Counted from the first letter of the stretch, positions 1 to 13,950 are shown. The stretch: 64,000 bases of DNA from Stercorarius parasiticus (GCA_013396915.1 VWZL01001289.1:310001-374000); one strand, 5' to 3'. The notes: a model not told the origin generated them from the letters alone. Numbers and translations: made by a program.

Positions 1-2145
1 ACACTAAACTTCTAGTTGTCTAAGGAATTAGTGGATGCAATCCCCTGGGAAACTGCCCTCAGGGATAAAGGAGCAGAACAGAGCTGGCAGCTCTTTAAGG
101 ACATTTTTCTTAGAGCATGAGAGCTCTCAGTTCCCATGTGTAAGCAATCAGGCAAGGCAGGCGGGAGACCAGAATGGCTGAGTAAGGACCTCCTGGTCAA
201 ACTGAAGCATAGGAAGGGAAATAAGCATAAGAAGGGAAATTCACAGGCCGTGGAAGCAGGGACACGTATCCTGGCAAGAATACAGGGGTGCTGCCTGGAT
301 GTGTAGGGATGGGATTGGGAAAGCTAAGGCATAGTTGGAGCTGGATTTGGCAAGGGATGCAGAGAATAATAATGGCTTTACAGGTACATTGGTCAGAAAA
401 GGAAGATAAAAGAAAATGTACCACCCTCCATTCCCCTCTCTGCCCTCATAAACGAGACAGGAAAACTAGTGACAACCAACATGGAGAAGGCTGAGGAACG
501 CAGCAGTTTTTTTGCCTCAGTTTTCACTCTTCCCACATGTCCCAAGTCCTTGAATTTCAAGGCAGGGACTCGAGGAGCGAAGTCCCTCCCACTTTAAGAG
601 AAGCTCAGGTTTGTGACCACCTGAGGAACCTGAACATACATATGTCTATGGGACCTGACAAGATGCATCCCAGGGTCCTGAGGGAATTGGCTGATGTAGT
701 CGCTAAGCCACTCTCCATCATATCTGAAATGCCATGGCAGTCAGGGAAAGTCGCCGGTGACTAGAAGAAAAGGAATATTGTCCCCTTTTTTAAAAAGAGT
801 AGAAGGAAAACCCTAGGAATTATTGAGCAGCCTCATCACAGTGCCCAGTAAGACCATAGAACAGAGACTCCTGGAAGACACGTCAAAGCATATGGAAGAC
901 AGGGAGGTAATTAAAGACAGCCAACATGGCTTCACCAAGGGCAAACCGTGCCTACAGAGTGGCCCTCTACAAAGGACTGTATGCATGGGTGGACAAGGGA
1001 AGAACTACAGATGTCATCTACCTGGACTTCTGTAAGACCTTTGATATGGTCCCCCACAACATTCTTACAGTTAAATTGGAGAGATACAGGTTTGATTATT
1101 AACTATTAGATGGATAATTACTTGGTTGGATGGCCGCATCCAAAGAGCAGATGGTCCACATCCAATGGCTCAATGTCTAAGTGGAAACCAGTAACAAGCA
1201 GTGTCCCTGAACGGTCCATACTGGGAACCATACTATTTAACACCTTCATCAATGACATAGATAGTGGGATTGAATGCACCCTTGACAAGTTTGCAGATGA
1301 CAAAGCTGAATGGTGGTTAATACATCAGTGGGAAAGGATGTCATCCAGAGAGACCTTGACAGGCTTGAGGAGCAGGCCCATGTGAACCTCATGAAGTTCA
1401 ACAAGGCCAAGTGCAAGGCCCTACACAGGACAATCCCTAATCCAGTACAGGCTGGGGATGAATGGATTGAGAGCAACCCTGCAGAGAAGCATCTGGGGAT
1501 ACTGGTGGGTTGAAAAATAGGATATGAGCTGGCAAGGTGCACTTGCAGCTCAGAAAGCCAATCATACCCTGGGCTGCATAAGAAGAAGTATGGCCAGCAA
1601 ATCGAGGGAGGGGATTTTCCTTCTCTGCTCTTGTGAGACCCCATCTAGAGTACTGCGTCCAGCTCTGGGGTTCCCAGTACAAGAAAGACATGGACCTGTT
1701 CTAACAGAGAGCCATGAAAACAATCAAAGGGCTGGAACACCTCTCCTGTGAAGACAGGCTGAGAGAGCTGTGTTTGTTCAGCATGGACAAGAAAAGGCTT
1801 AGGGGAGATCTTATTGTGGCCTTTCAGTATTTAAAGGGGCCTTATAAGAAAGAGAGGGAAGACTTTTTACCCAGGCCTGTAGTGACAGGACATGCAGCAA
1901 CAGTTTTAAATTGAAAGAGCGTAGATTTAGATTGGATACGAGGAAAAAAAAATTACAATGAGGCTGGTGAAACACTGGAACAGGTTGCGCAGAGAAGTTG
2001 TGGATGCCCCATCCCTAGAAGCATTCAAAGTCAGGCTAGACGAGAGTTTGAGCAACCTGGTCTAGTGGTTGGTGTCCCTGCCCATGGCAGGGTATTTGGA
2101 ACTAGATGATCTTTAAAGGGCCCTTCCAACTCAAACCATTCTATG
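1..2145 (+). mobile_element. CR1 non-LTR retroposon, degenerate, 5' end outside window
   Basis: This is a decayed CR1 copy reading on the plus strand. Fragments of the reverse transcriptase are readable in different frames: FTKGKPCLQ near 930-960, the [13 protein letters not shown] block at about 1020-1065, and [23 protein letters not shown] at about 1230-1300 (the F-ADD catalytic region). Later come KFNKAKCKALH (about 1395-1425) and [22 protein letters not shown] (about 1750-1815). Frameshifts and stops break every frame, so it is inactive. The 3' untranslated tail ends in ATTCTATG at 2138-2145, the CR1 terminal octamer. It continues upstream of the window and is antisense to UHRF2. Confidence 0.92.
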
Positions 2146-4139
2146 GTAAGAAGTGCTAGAACACTGCAGTTTGAATTATTTTTTTTTTAAGAGAAAAAAA
2201 CATAAAAGCTGAGGAACATAAAAGAAGAACCACTGAAGAGGGAAAATTACCAGCTACAGATAGAAAGTCTAGTGAGATGTACTGACTGGAAAACCTGAAG
2301 AGCAAATGTGTAAGGCTACCAGCAGTGGTTATTTTAGAAAGCTTCAAAGGCAAAGGTCAGATACACTCAAAAAGAAAGCCAAAATCTCTCAGTGTACTAT
2401 GACTCTCAGTCTAGCCTAAAAGATTTATCTGCATACTATCCAAATGGAAGCAATCTTCTAGTTTAAGACTTCTCTCCCAGGGTTCATTTGAAGAGAAAGG
2501 AAACATTTTAAGTGTGCTGATGAACAAATCTGTGGATTTTCTAGCACAGCTATGCAGAACGCATGGTCTGTCCAAAGTGTGAACACCAATTCAAGTCAGA
2601 CTAAAGAAATCCCAGGTAACTGGTATCCCCTTTGAAAAATTTTAACAGACATGACTGAGCACTCCCCCTAAAGAAACTCAGTAGTCTACCTCATCCAATA
2701 AATAACAGGCAAAAAGAAACTGAGTATTTTTCTGTATCTCTTACCACCGGAGGTTGTTAAGACCCATGTAATTTAGTGTTTTCAGTTACAAAACCATTTC
2801 TCTAGGTCAAAGGTTAGTAATTTTTTTTTTTAAACAAAAGGAAAAAAGAAAAATGGTCTACATATTTTAGCTCAGTTAAACAATACCTGGAGTTTTAAAC
2901 TTTCTTCAGTATACAAACTGCAAACTGTCATGTTCATGACATAACTTTTACTTTTTCACACTTCTGCTTTAATCGTTTGTAAGTCACACTAATTATATAT
3001 GCACTATTGGTCAACATGAAGACAAGTCTTTTCACCCCTACCAACACTACAGAGTTTAGTTGCATATATCATTTAGTATTCTCTTCTGATGGAAGTAATA
3101 TATGTTGATATCCAGGTCTTACTTCCATTTTGCATATAAATACTTGAAATGTATTTGCAAGTATATCACTTCTTACTTTTCTAATTTTCTAGTAGGTTTA
3201 GTCTTACTTTTTTCCTGGGCTGCAGAATTTAGATTTCCATTAAATTATTTAAAAATAACTACCTTATTTTTAACTGTAACTGCTAGACATATATTGACGT
3301 CATACACATTTTTATGTAATTTACATGTACAAAACCTAACTAACATATGGCCGTGCTCAAGGAATAACACATTCTCTGCAGAAGTAGCCTACATTGTTTT
3401 AGCTGATGATTGTTTTCAAAGCAGGCATTCTGTCTTTTGGAAAGGACATGGACAGTACCTTAACATAGACAACTCAGTGCATTTTCTGATTGTGCTTGAA
3501 ACAATCTCATGGAGTATTTAAGGCCAATTAATTCTTTGAATTTTATCTGCCGTTATTGTGACAAAAATCTGCAGCTTTTCATAGCGTATAAGCTAAGATA
3601 GCTGTATGTGTTTATAGGTATATGCACATATATTCTAAAATTTTAAATACAAAGTATGAATAGGGATGCAAGTACAATCCAGATATAAAGGGTATACTGC
3701 TTACGGCGTACAGCTCAACTGATGCGCACCGTGCATAAGTGAACAAAGGCAAGACAGCATACCAAAAAATCAGAGTCAGGTGAACAGAAGACATGAAAAG
3801 GGCAGTGTGGTGAGAAACTTGGCCTCAGGAAAAATAGCAGTTCAAAACAAGAAATAAGTCTAAATTGCAAGATAAGTTAAGTTGTCAGGGTTACATGTTT
3901 AAAGATTATATGTCTGTGTTACATTTATTTATGAAGGTTTGTAAATAATATCCTGAAATGAATAAAAATGGGACCAGGAACAGAACGAAACAAAACAGAC
4001 AGAGGTACAAACCTCTACACAGATGGCAATCTGCGAGTAGTTTAAGCAAAGAGGTTACAAATAAGGAAACAGCTGTCAAAATAGGAGGGAAAGAGCTGTA
4101 AATTAAAGAGCTTGACTTTGAAACAACAGAGGTGGCAAT

Positions 4140-4676
4140 CAGTGTAGGAAGTACAGAATAGTGAGGCCGCACCTCCAATACTGTGTTCAGTTTTGGGTCC
4201 CTCACTACAAGAAAAACATTGAGGTGCTGGAGCATGTCCAGAGTAGGGCAACGAAGTTGATGAAGGGTCTCAAGCACAAGTCTTATGAGGAACAGCTGTG
4301 TTGAGCCTGGAGAAAAGGAGGCTGAGGGGAGACCTTATCGCTCCCTACAACTACCTGAAAGGAGGTTGTAGGGAGGTGGGGGTCGGTCTCTTCTCCCAAG
4401 TAACAAGTGATAGGACAAGAGGAAACTGCCTCCGTTATGCCAGGGGAGGTTTAGATTGGATAGAAGGAAAAATTTCTTCACCAGAAGTGTTGTCAAGTGT
4501 TGGAACAGGCTGCCCAGGGAAGTGGTTGAGTCACTGTCCCTGGAGGTATTTGAAAGATGTGTAGATGTGGCACTTAAGGACATGGTTTAGCAGTGGACTT
4601 GGAAGTACTAGGTTTACCATTGGACTCGATGATCTTAAGGATCTCTTCCAACCTAAATGATTCCATGATTCTATGA
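4140..4676 (+). mobile_element. CR1 3' fragment
   Basis: A 5'-truncated CR1 copy. It keeps the end of the reverse transcriptase ORF ([20 protein letters not shown] at about 4304-4363, preceded by the [17 protein letters not shown] block) and the 3' untranslated tail. The end is a pair of octamers, ATTCCATG and ATTCTATG, at 4660-4675. 5' truncation is the usual outcome of CR1 target-primed reverse transcription. The copy is antisense to UHRF2 and broken by stops. The 5' boundary is approximate. Confidence 0.92.
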
Positions 4677-5511
4677 TAAATAAATAGTCATGTCATATCA
4701 TATGTTGCCACTGTAGACAATTTTGTACAGTCAGCAATATAGTAATCATTCATTTCCTTAACACACATAATTTTAAAAATTAATTCCAGTCACAATAGTT
4801 GCGGGGAAAACTAAATGAACTTTAATAACTTCATATGCCCTTTAAAAAGTTTCATAAACAATTAGACTTGCAAAATAAGTAGGTATGTAAATGCAAAGCA
4901 GTATCTGTAGATTTTTAAATTTCTCATACTACAATTTTTTAAAATAAAATCCTGTGTTAAGATATTGCAATAACCCTTTAATGTGACCAATAAAAAATAA
5001 ACAGAATGGATGGTTCATTTTTCTGAGTAATCTGAGGAAAATAAATCACTAGTAACGAAAAATTAATTGTGAGAAGTTCATTTACAGAAAGTCACATTTT
5101 TACTTCTAAGAATACCACAGCAAATGGTACTTGCACCTCTGAAAAACAGTGATTTTTTTCAGATGATGGCAAATAAACTGGAAGCAGACTAGTTCTTGTG
5201 TATATACAAAGGTTCTGAAAAATTGCCTTGGAGTCACAAGTTTAATATACAATAATATCTAATACCTGTTAGAAGGCCGGTCTCTCAGTGTTGCTACCAC
5301 AAACACTTATCACTCCTAACTTTAACGTATTTTTAAACTTAGAACAAAATGTCAAACTACTTCTTAAATAACCTGCCACTAACTCCTTCTTGTGGTTGTG
5401 AGGAGGATGAGGAGGTATGGCATGGTTACTTTTTTAGAAAGTCACACAGGGACAAATAATAATCCATATGTTAATTTTTTTTTTTCATGGTACAAGCAGC
5501 TCTGGCACAAA

Positions 5512-5540
5512 GCTCTTTTTCTTTTTTTTTTTTTTTTTAA
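5512..5540 (+). repeat. Poly(T) tract
   Basis: A T run of about 19 bases, preceded by further T-rich sequence, in intron 5. On the gene strand it is poly(A). It is not adjacent to a recognised element. Confidence 0.9.
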
Positions 5541-5959
5541 TTCGACATAATGACAGGGTTAAAGTGCATCATTACAGACGAATTCTATCTTTGGCATTTA
5601 TTAATTTCTGAAAAGTTTAAATGACACGTTGATTGCAGTAGCAGTTTTGCTGACCTGGATACCTGTCTAGGAATTTAACTGAGACTATGAATTCATTCTG
5701 CACAGTTCACTTAGAAGGTTATCAGCTGTTCCCCGTTTTACCTGCTTACGACTGATAGCTCTAAGATGTTATCAGTTTCTGATTATAAGTAATAGAGCCA
5801 CCTTACTGTAAATATACTTTTAGAACAGAAATATAAAAAGGATTCTATGTTATTACCTTCCTGAACACACAAAACAATTATTACTTCTGCATACTAATCC
5901 TTCTGGTTTTTTAAAGAAACATCATTCAATTTGTACTTCAAATAATAAGAAAAGCATAC

Positions 5960-6069
5960 TTTTGAAATCTCCATCCCCAAATGTCAATGGATAGGCTCCT
6001 GGCTTTTCAATCTTGTACATTTCCTCTATAAAAAGGATTTTACAATCATTTATTGTGTCTTCTGGGCCT
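5960..6069 (-). CDS. UHRF2: UHRF2 coding exon 5 (end of tandem Tudor domain)
   Basis: A 110-base exon encoding residues 293-329 and the first base of codon 330. Read on the minus strand it gives GPEDTINDCKILFIEEMYKI followed by EKPGAYPLTFGDGDFK. This matches the segment of UHRF2 that closes the second Tudor and leads to the first zinc-binding cysteines of the PHD finger, which would be in exon 6. It is too short to stand out as a long open frame and was found by reading the reverse strand for the expected NDCKI and KIE.PG motifs. The acceptor is TTTTTCAG before AGGCCCAG, and the donor is TTCAAAA followed by GTATGC. The split glycine codon with exon 4 (GG plus A) confirms the join. Confidence 0.95.
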
Positions 6070-8489
6070 CTGAAAAACAAGAATAAAAAGTACATTCAAC
6101 TTAGTTCCTCAGACCTAGATTCTGTACTTTATGAATCCTAAGCAATGAGATATAACTAACTAGCACCTTTTTTTCATTATTGATAGGATACTTTATTTCA
6201 ATTCACACACAAAATTCAGGCTAAGAATTTCTGTAACTTCTAAGAAAACCAAAACACACCTCATTGACAGCCATCTGTAAATTTATAATTCTACTTCTAA
6301 AACCTCAAAATGTTTTTTTTGGCAGAACACAGCAGACCAGACAAAATCATATCCTCTCAAATACAGCATATAAAACATTATTATAAAAGTACAGTGTCAG
6401 AAATTAATCAGAAATATGACATGTAAGACAAAATAATTTATGCTACTTGGAACCCAGAGAGTAAGAAAAGCAATAGAAGCTTCAAAAACCCTCCTATGAC
6501 TTCTAAATGTTTTGGAAACATAAAACCCAATCCTGCAAAGATGTGTACAATACTGAATTATGTACTGCGAGTAGTCCTGCTAATGCCAGGTTTCAATGCA
6601 AAATCGGTTCACCATATCTCAGCGATCAGTAACAAATGCTCCATGACTCCACAACACTAATACAGAAAGACTTCTAGACAAGAATTAGGAAATATTACAC
6701 GTAGAGTAAAGGCTTTCACCTCCTATTATTATAATCTCTTTGTTTTTAATAAATTTCTAATTCAAATGTAAACATATATAGGAAGAAAAGGCCATAAGAA
6801 ACACCAACAGTTTTAAAACACTCGGTTTTCTTCCCTCCTTGGGATGGTATTATGCCTTCTACAATTGCCTGTTCTAACATTTTCATTTTACTACCTAATC
6901 TAGAACTAAGTAGGAATTTTCAGTATAATGTGTATTGGAAGTATTAATTACTGAACACAGTCTCACTGATTTCATTGAGATGCATTTCATTGAGATTTCA
7001 TTCACATGCATAGTTACCCATTTCAGAATTGAGCAGTTTGACATGACAGAAAGGAATTTACTAGCTGGAAAGCTTTATTTCTTGCAGGGTGAGACCCACC
7101 CATTAAAAAAAAAGAGAATCTGAAGGAGATTAGGGTTTGTCGAACTTTCTTCTTCAAAAGTTAATCTAATTATGTTGCACTGCTGCAGTCCCTGTTTTGG
7201 TTCTAAAAAACATTTCAACACCTGAAACTACACAAGCAACTAAATGAATACAGATCACAAATACCATAGCTTGAATTATTAAGATTATAAAGTTTAACAT
7301 TTACCAAGACTGTGATGTTTGTAGTTAAAATGTCCAGTGAGCATCCTGCAACACAAGAAATAAAATAGATTTTTTTTTTCTTTCCTATATAGACATCAGA
7401 TGTCCTGGACATAATAGAGAAGTAGTAGCACAGAGTCAGCCTAATTCCAAGTTAGGAACGAGTGAAGATTATACAGTTTTTTGAAGGCTTTATTATGAAT
7501 GAAAAAACAAACTACTGTATTGGTTACTGTTCAGTATTTGAAGGATCTTGCGCAAGATTCTGCTAAGCAAAGCTGAACTGCACTGCACCACTACAGGTGT
7601 CTCTTCAGAAGCAGGGAAATAATGAAAATTAATAACTGTAAGGATAATGATTAAATATTGCCACACTGGAGACTATTTTCCAGGTGAAGACCACCAGTAA
7701 GTTAAAATGCTATGCTTCTTTCAAATATTTAGAGTGTAGAAAGGCCGGAGAGTATGTCTGAATCAGGTGAACAAGTTTTCTAACCCCTATTTGTAGAGTA
7801 TCTGTAAGAAACAATCACAGGGGTGACACAAAAATCCTCTTGAAGAAAGTCAGCCAGCTGGCATATCCCTATAAAAAGGTCTGTGCTGCAAAACTAAATC
7901 AAACTATAGACAGGTAGGGAAACAAGATATTAGGTCCATATTAAATAAGGATAACTGCAATAACAGAACACCTCCACAAACACGAGGCTTCAGTCTGGGA
8001 TCTGTTGCTCCACGCTCTACGTTTTTCAGCTGCTCCCACCACTTCCCTTGTGCTGATTCTAGTTCTTGGACTCTGCTACATGCTGACTTAACTAAGGCAG
8101 AAAAAAACTAAGCCAGGAAAAAACACACAGGCAACAAAATTCTTTTTGAGTGGCTCTGAGCACTGCAGTGTTTAGGTCTCCATGGAACTGAAGCTGAGAA
8201 GACTTTGATAGGGTCTTGATTGACTATAGCTGTCTTCTAAGTGTACCAACAGCTGTTTACTTTGGCATCTGTATTTATTTTGACCCTTTTTCTTCCTTGC
8301 AGTTTTTGGAGGAAAAACATTCCCAATTGTTTGTTATATGCATAAACAGCAAATGCTAGCATATGTCAAAGATACAGGATATTTCAACAGAACATATAAA
8401 TGCTGCATCAATGCAAATACATGCATCAGACAGAGAACCGTTTGTTTTCTTGACAAGGAAAACAATGTATTTAAGATAATCTTCATTTG

Positions 8490-8505
8490 CACACTAGGGG
8501 GCATT
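8490..8505 (+). promoter_or_regulatory. Candidate CTCF-type motif
   Basis: CACACTAGGGGGCATT resembles the core of the CTCF consensus (CCASYAGRKGGCRS). It differs at the first C, where an A is present, and at the last position. It is a single motif match by eye in intron 4, so a chance occurrence is possible. Confidence 0.3.
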
Positions 8506-11500
8506 ACTTAAAAGCAGTTCTGGCCATTTATTTAGGCTTCCCCACAGTGCAGCGAACACAGGAAGTCTGTTTTTCTGCACTTCAGTATGTTTGAGACTGC
8601 ATGGTTCAATCACCCACACGAGAACGCTGGACACGGGCTTCTGTTACGACAAAGTATGCCTCTGACAACATAAGATTATGGAGATACTTCCAGTCTGTGA
8701 ATGGCTACAGCACTTAAAAATTCCTCCAGCTGTTACCTAATCTGCAACTCTACTTAAAGCAAAATTTCCAGGTTTGATTTAAAATGAACTGTTTAACTAG
8801 AAAACTGAAAACTGATAGAAGATACTCCCAAGAATGACTACCCCTCTACAAGGACTGTGGGTGCCAGCACACCTCTGCACGAAAGGTGAGAGCAGAAGTA
8901 GTAGCGGTAGCATGCAGAGACACTTCGAATTATCTACAACACATACCCAATTAATTCACAGTCATAAAAGCACTGTACATTCTGATAGAGAGAGGACAAA
9001 CTGAAAACATAATCTTTGGCAGGAAAACTGAATGAACAAATACAGACAGAGCTTCTCAAAGCATCAAGGTCTCCCTGCTTATTTTCTGTACCTTGCAGAG
9101 TCTTTTCATTACTGCCCTATACTTTTTGTTAGTCCAAGATTATTTAAAGTTAAAAAAAGACAAAACACAAAACAAATCTGACTACACTCTTCAATGCTAT
9201 GAATCTAGTTATGTTAGGAGTAGGAAAGCTATAACACTGCTTGCCTGCCTGTCCAGCTTGATTCCTCTAGGATTTATTTCTACCATAACTCAAAAGTAAT
9301 GAATCTACTTTAAAGTCAAACTATAGAATTATGCCTTCTTTCACCTAAGTAACGTGAAGTTTTATATTCATATAAAAAATACATGTATTGGTTTGTATAT
9401 CTGTATGATTACAAAGCAAAAGATGAAAAATAAACAAGCACACCTTAAACTTTAAACAGATCTGTATGGAAAAGTCAAAATAGTCATAGCAGTTGAATAA
9501 TATGTTTGATATTAGCAAGCATACAACTACATGTGCATCTACAGAAAATCTGAAGTATAATTTAAGGTAAAATCTTGTCAAGAAACAATAGTGACAGTCT
9601 CAAGGTAGCAGGTACAAATATGACTTTACACATGGGATACAGAGATGTTCTCAAATTCCAGTACACTTCAGACAAATTTCAGCATATTTGCAGGCCATAT
9701 TTTTCCCCAATTTTTGCAGCTTGCAAATCTTCAGTGTGTGTGCAGTCTAAATACACTACCCCTATTATGAGCAAAACTGCATCTAGGAAAAACTTGCAAC
9801 ATTTCCTCCCCTCTCCCTACACTGCCTTATTGTTCAGAGCTGTTTTACTTTATCACCTTTTTTACTGCATTTTCTCCAGAAATTTAGAAGTAGTTATTTA
9901 AAAAAAACAAAAACAAAAAACAAACACAACCTTTTCATCACATCTAATTCTCTGCATACAGCCTTTAGGCAAGAAGGAAGGTGGCAAAATACCATAAAGC
10001 TGTACTCACAAACTTAGAGACATTTGTGTTACCGTTATCATATCTGTGGGAAACAAGCCAAACCTGAGCTCAGCAGAATATCTATTAGGAGTAAACTCCA
10101 CTGTTGCCGATTTAAACTATTAAAAAGACTTTTAACTACATGTATGCTATCTCAACCTTGAAGTGTTAAAGCACAACATATTTAACTAGTTATGTAAAAC
10201 AACTCCTCTAATTTACACTAGAAAACACAGAACTCTCAAAATAAAAAAAAAATAAATTCAGTTGTGTGGAGGTAACAATTGGTAAAAGCATGTTTTTCAC
10301 TCATAGCACTGCAATCCTACCAACATAAGCAATGTTATTCCTGTATCTAGATGGATAAAAGAGATGGAATTCATCATTTCTGTATCACATACTAGGTCAT
10401 GGTAGACATTCTTTCTCTTTTGGGTGCCTCCTGTATTTTTTCTTTGGGATAAGGGCACTCAGAAAGTAACTATCAGACTAAGTTTTTCCTAAAAGATATC
10501 AAGTATTTGAACCAGAGAAAACATTTTATTTTCTGCTATGAGTTACATCAGGAGCAAGCAAATACTATCAAATAACTTTACAAAGCTGGTATGTTCGAAC
10601 AAATGCCACAGCTGCATCTCCAGAACTAGAGAGGAAGATCAACTACCATTGTCACAAATGATGGCTAATAATAAATGGTTAAGCCTTACCAAAGCCAAAA
10701 ATCTCTGCTCAGCTAGTTGCTCTTAAAAGACTAATTCTTCTGGCACATGAGATATACAATAGCTTTAATAATGATCAGGCTACACATCATTTGTCTTAAA
10801 AAGTATGGTTATTTAATAAAATCGTGGTTATATTACTCTGTCAAATATACACAAGAAATATCACCTTTCTTCATTTCTTCACCTTACCATACCAAAAATG
10901 AGATTAAAAAAAAAAAATCTTGAGTTATACATTCCTGATAAGTGGGACTGCAGTTGTATTTCATGTAAGTACACTAAGTCCTTTAAAGAAATTAAATCCC
11001 AAAACAGAGCCAGATCCTTCAATACAACAGAATTCCCAATATAAGCTTTCCTTTTAGATAGGTTAGCCACAGACAGATAGAAACCTTCAACTGAACCTTC
11101 TTATACCTGTACTTTTTCCCCCCACCCTTCTTGTTTTTAAACCTTCAGGTTACAAAACAATCTAAAGGTACACAATCACAGCTGACTACAAGTATGACAA
11201 GTGGGCATTATCCTGGATATCTCAAAGGGCAACTTTCAAGAAAATAAAAGCTGCTAGATGACAATTACCACACTGTGAAAACCTTAACAGTTCTTATAAT
11301 CTGAGAGATTTAGTTACAATTGCCACATCTCTCTCGGGAATCTTCTGGTTCTATCACTTTAGGATATTGAAATTAGAACAAAAATATTTCAACCCGCACT
11401 AAGAGTCAAAATACAATGCTGAATAAAAACAGGGGAAAATTTACTAGTCAAAAAACATACACAAAGGTTATATTCACACAAAGAATCATAATGAAAAGTG

Positions 11501-13140
11501 TCTAATAACAATTTATCTTTAGGCTTCCTAAGAGCAAACCCTTATTCACACTAAGTCATGTTTAGCACAGGCAACAAATTCATTTGTCAGCTTCTATGGT
11601 TACTGTCTAAGGGTGTTGTCCAGGTCAGCAGAGAAACAGCCACAATCAGAATAACACCTAACAGAACATAATGTTGGCTATGCTTCTCAAGTGTATGAAT
11701 TCAGTTAAACAATATAAAAATCAAAACAGGACCAAATTTACTACCACTTTCAGTATCTATCTTTGCATATATGCTACTTTGTTTACATCCCATTTATGAT
11801 CAATCAGCCTCTATTCTGCTTTTGCAAAGCTTTCAGTCAGCAACTCTTTATTTTCTCCCACACCATACAACAGTTGGGATAACTTTTTCAGAAATATGCA
11901 AACAATCTTTTCAATATTACCATTCAAAACGCTTGTTAGAACTTTTACAATCATCCCCTTAGAAGCGTCTGAGATGATGGAATTTATGCCTAGTGTATGT
12001 ATCAAAAGCATTTCATTGCATGTTTACACTTTGTGCTTTTGCATTTAACAGCTGCATGAACTTGTATCCTGACTTATTCAATACACACTTTTTAAAGTGA
12101 GGACTGTTTTTAAACACTTTTCTTTGCCTTTGAAACAAGAGCTTCTGAAATGAGCTGATGAACAATTGTTTATCAACTTTTATTATAAACATATTATATT
12201 ACAAATAGATTAAAATCTCATTAGGCTAGAGATTAAATATGTGCTATTGTAACAAAGAATTTCTACAGAAATCTACTCTCGCAAAACGGAACTATGTTGT
12301 GATGTTCGTTTCAATATATTCACTCTAAGCCACTACCAGCCAAAAGAATGTTTTGAAATTAAAGCAAATACATGCAACAGTGAATATTTCAAAAGATGTT
12401 AAGTAGAAAATACCTCGATCTGATTTAAAATATTGCAATATGAAAATTACTACTGGTTGCTTTCATTTAAACATTAACTGTAACTTAGGCTGAACTGTGT
12501 GTTCAACAAACTCCAAACACACATTACCTACACAGAATGAAACAAAGGCTAAAACATACCCATAAAACAATTACAACCCTCACCAAACATGACTGGAGAT
12601 TTGATTTTAAACAGGCTTGTTTCAAAGGCAACTTACAAAATCTTCCCACATGAAGACAGCACATTATGTTGATAATTGACCAAATTCTGCTAGGTAACAC
12701 TGAATGACGTAGAGGTTCTTTTATTTTGTATTGCATGCAAGCAGAAAAACAGATGATATTTTCAAGATTTTTTCAGAATATTCCACACCCATTTCATTTA
12801 TCATGAAAATACAAATGCACAGGTACAAAATGGGACAGTATTAGCTGTGCTTGTAATTCAACTTTATTTGTTTTTATTACACAAGCCACTATAACGACAA
12901 AGACACAAGACAACTTTTTAAGTACGCAAAAATTTTATTACTATATATATACTGCTTAAAAAAAAAAATTAAAAAAAAAACTATTTCCCAGGATATGTTG
13001 AAGACCTTACTATCAAAACAATCATAATCTAATATGAATCGTTAAGGCGTTTAAAAAAAAACAAAACAAAACACATACACCTCCAACTTCCAAGCCTACA
13101 AATTCACATTGTGGATACACAAACAAGCCAGGATATTACT

Positions 13141-13168
13141 TTCTCTCTTTTTTTTTTTTTTTTTTTTA
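13141..13168 (+). repeat. Poly(T) tract
   Basis: A CTCTC lead and an uninterrupted T run of about 19 bases, about 200 bases before the G+C-rich segment at 13.37 kb. On the minus strand this is a poly(A) run. It lies on the upstream side of the plus-strand open frame, so it does not act as the tail of a plus-strand retrocopy. Confidence 0.9.
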
Positions 13169-13369
13169 AACTCAGTAGTAGGCATAACGCTTGGTGCATT
13201 TACAAAACAATATATTATAGTTCATAGTGCTAGACTCTGGAAGCAGACATTTGGATGCGGGGACTATCCTTTTATCCTTAGCCTGGGATCTGTAAAGGAG
13301 ATGATCGTTAGAAAAGCAAGCACAAACTTAGTAGCCGGGAAAAGGGGAAAGCACCGGCCTGAAAGAATA

Positions 13370-13950
13370 GCAAGTCACATTGTCAGATCCTAATAATCTG
13401 TGTGCCATAGTAGCTCAGGAGCAAGACTTTGCCCCGTGCCATGAAATCCACCGAGGAGACGGAGCGAGGGCAGCACATGAAGACCGCTCCCACCCACCCG
13501 GCAGCGGCCGCACGCGGACCTGTCCATGGTACTGCAGGAGAGCCGCTGGTTCCAGGGGAGGGGGCACCACTTCCGGCTACTACAACTGCTCCCTGCTTGA
13601 ACTCCATTCAGTTTGTGGCTGGCACTATCACTATGCTAAATGGGCATCCAGAGTCTCCAAATCCAGGTTCCAACCTGCAGATGTTAACCTACTTGACCGT
13701 ATGTTGATAAAGAACCAGGTAAAAAGAGCTGGCTGAAGACCCACAAAGATGGAACCCCAAAGACTTCACATATGACAAACAAAGCTACAGGAGCTGTGCT
13801 TGGCATCACAGAGCATGGTTTAAGCTCAGTCCACTTCCCCATGTGTTTGTGGACTGAACTGCAAGACTCAGAACATGCAAAGAGGCTGCTCAAGACATCA
13901 TTCCAAGGATTCTGGACTAGTCAATAAGCTCTTTTATGCTAGGAAGAGGC
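13370..13950 (+). other. Unexplained G+C-rich segment, possible processed pseudogene or conserved non-coding block
   Basis: Within A+T-rich intron 4 this stretch, especially 13430-13600, is strongly G+C-rich with several CpGs. One plus-strand frame opens with MKSTEETERGQHMKTAP at 13441 and runs through LNSIQFVAGTITMLNGHPES and NLQMLTYLTVC to a double stop at 13708. The same frame then continues as ELAEDPQRWNPKDFTYDKQS before further stops. This protein-like character across stops, without visible introns, would suit a decayed retrocopy of a host mRNA. I do not recognise the family and do not assign a function. A short G+C-rich regulatory island is the alternative. Confidence 0.4.

Larger units (their letters stand above)
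1..5959 (-). other. UHRF2: UHRF2 intron 5, 5' part (continues beyond position 1)
   Basis: The intron begins with the donor GTATGC beside exon 5. I looked for the cysteine-rich PHD exon (expected pattern C..C..D, C..C..C..C, H..C) on the minus strand and did not find it. The visible part contains two CR1 copies at 1-2145 and 4140-4676, both antisense to the gene, and otherwise A+T-rich sequence with poly(T) runs. Confidence 0.8.

Noticed and set aside
13380..13736. Possible PHD or other UHRF2 exon in intron 4
   Set aside because: It lacks the zinc-binding cysteine pattern and is on the opposite strand. Exons 4 and 5 join without it.
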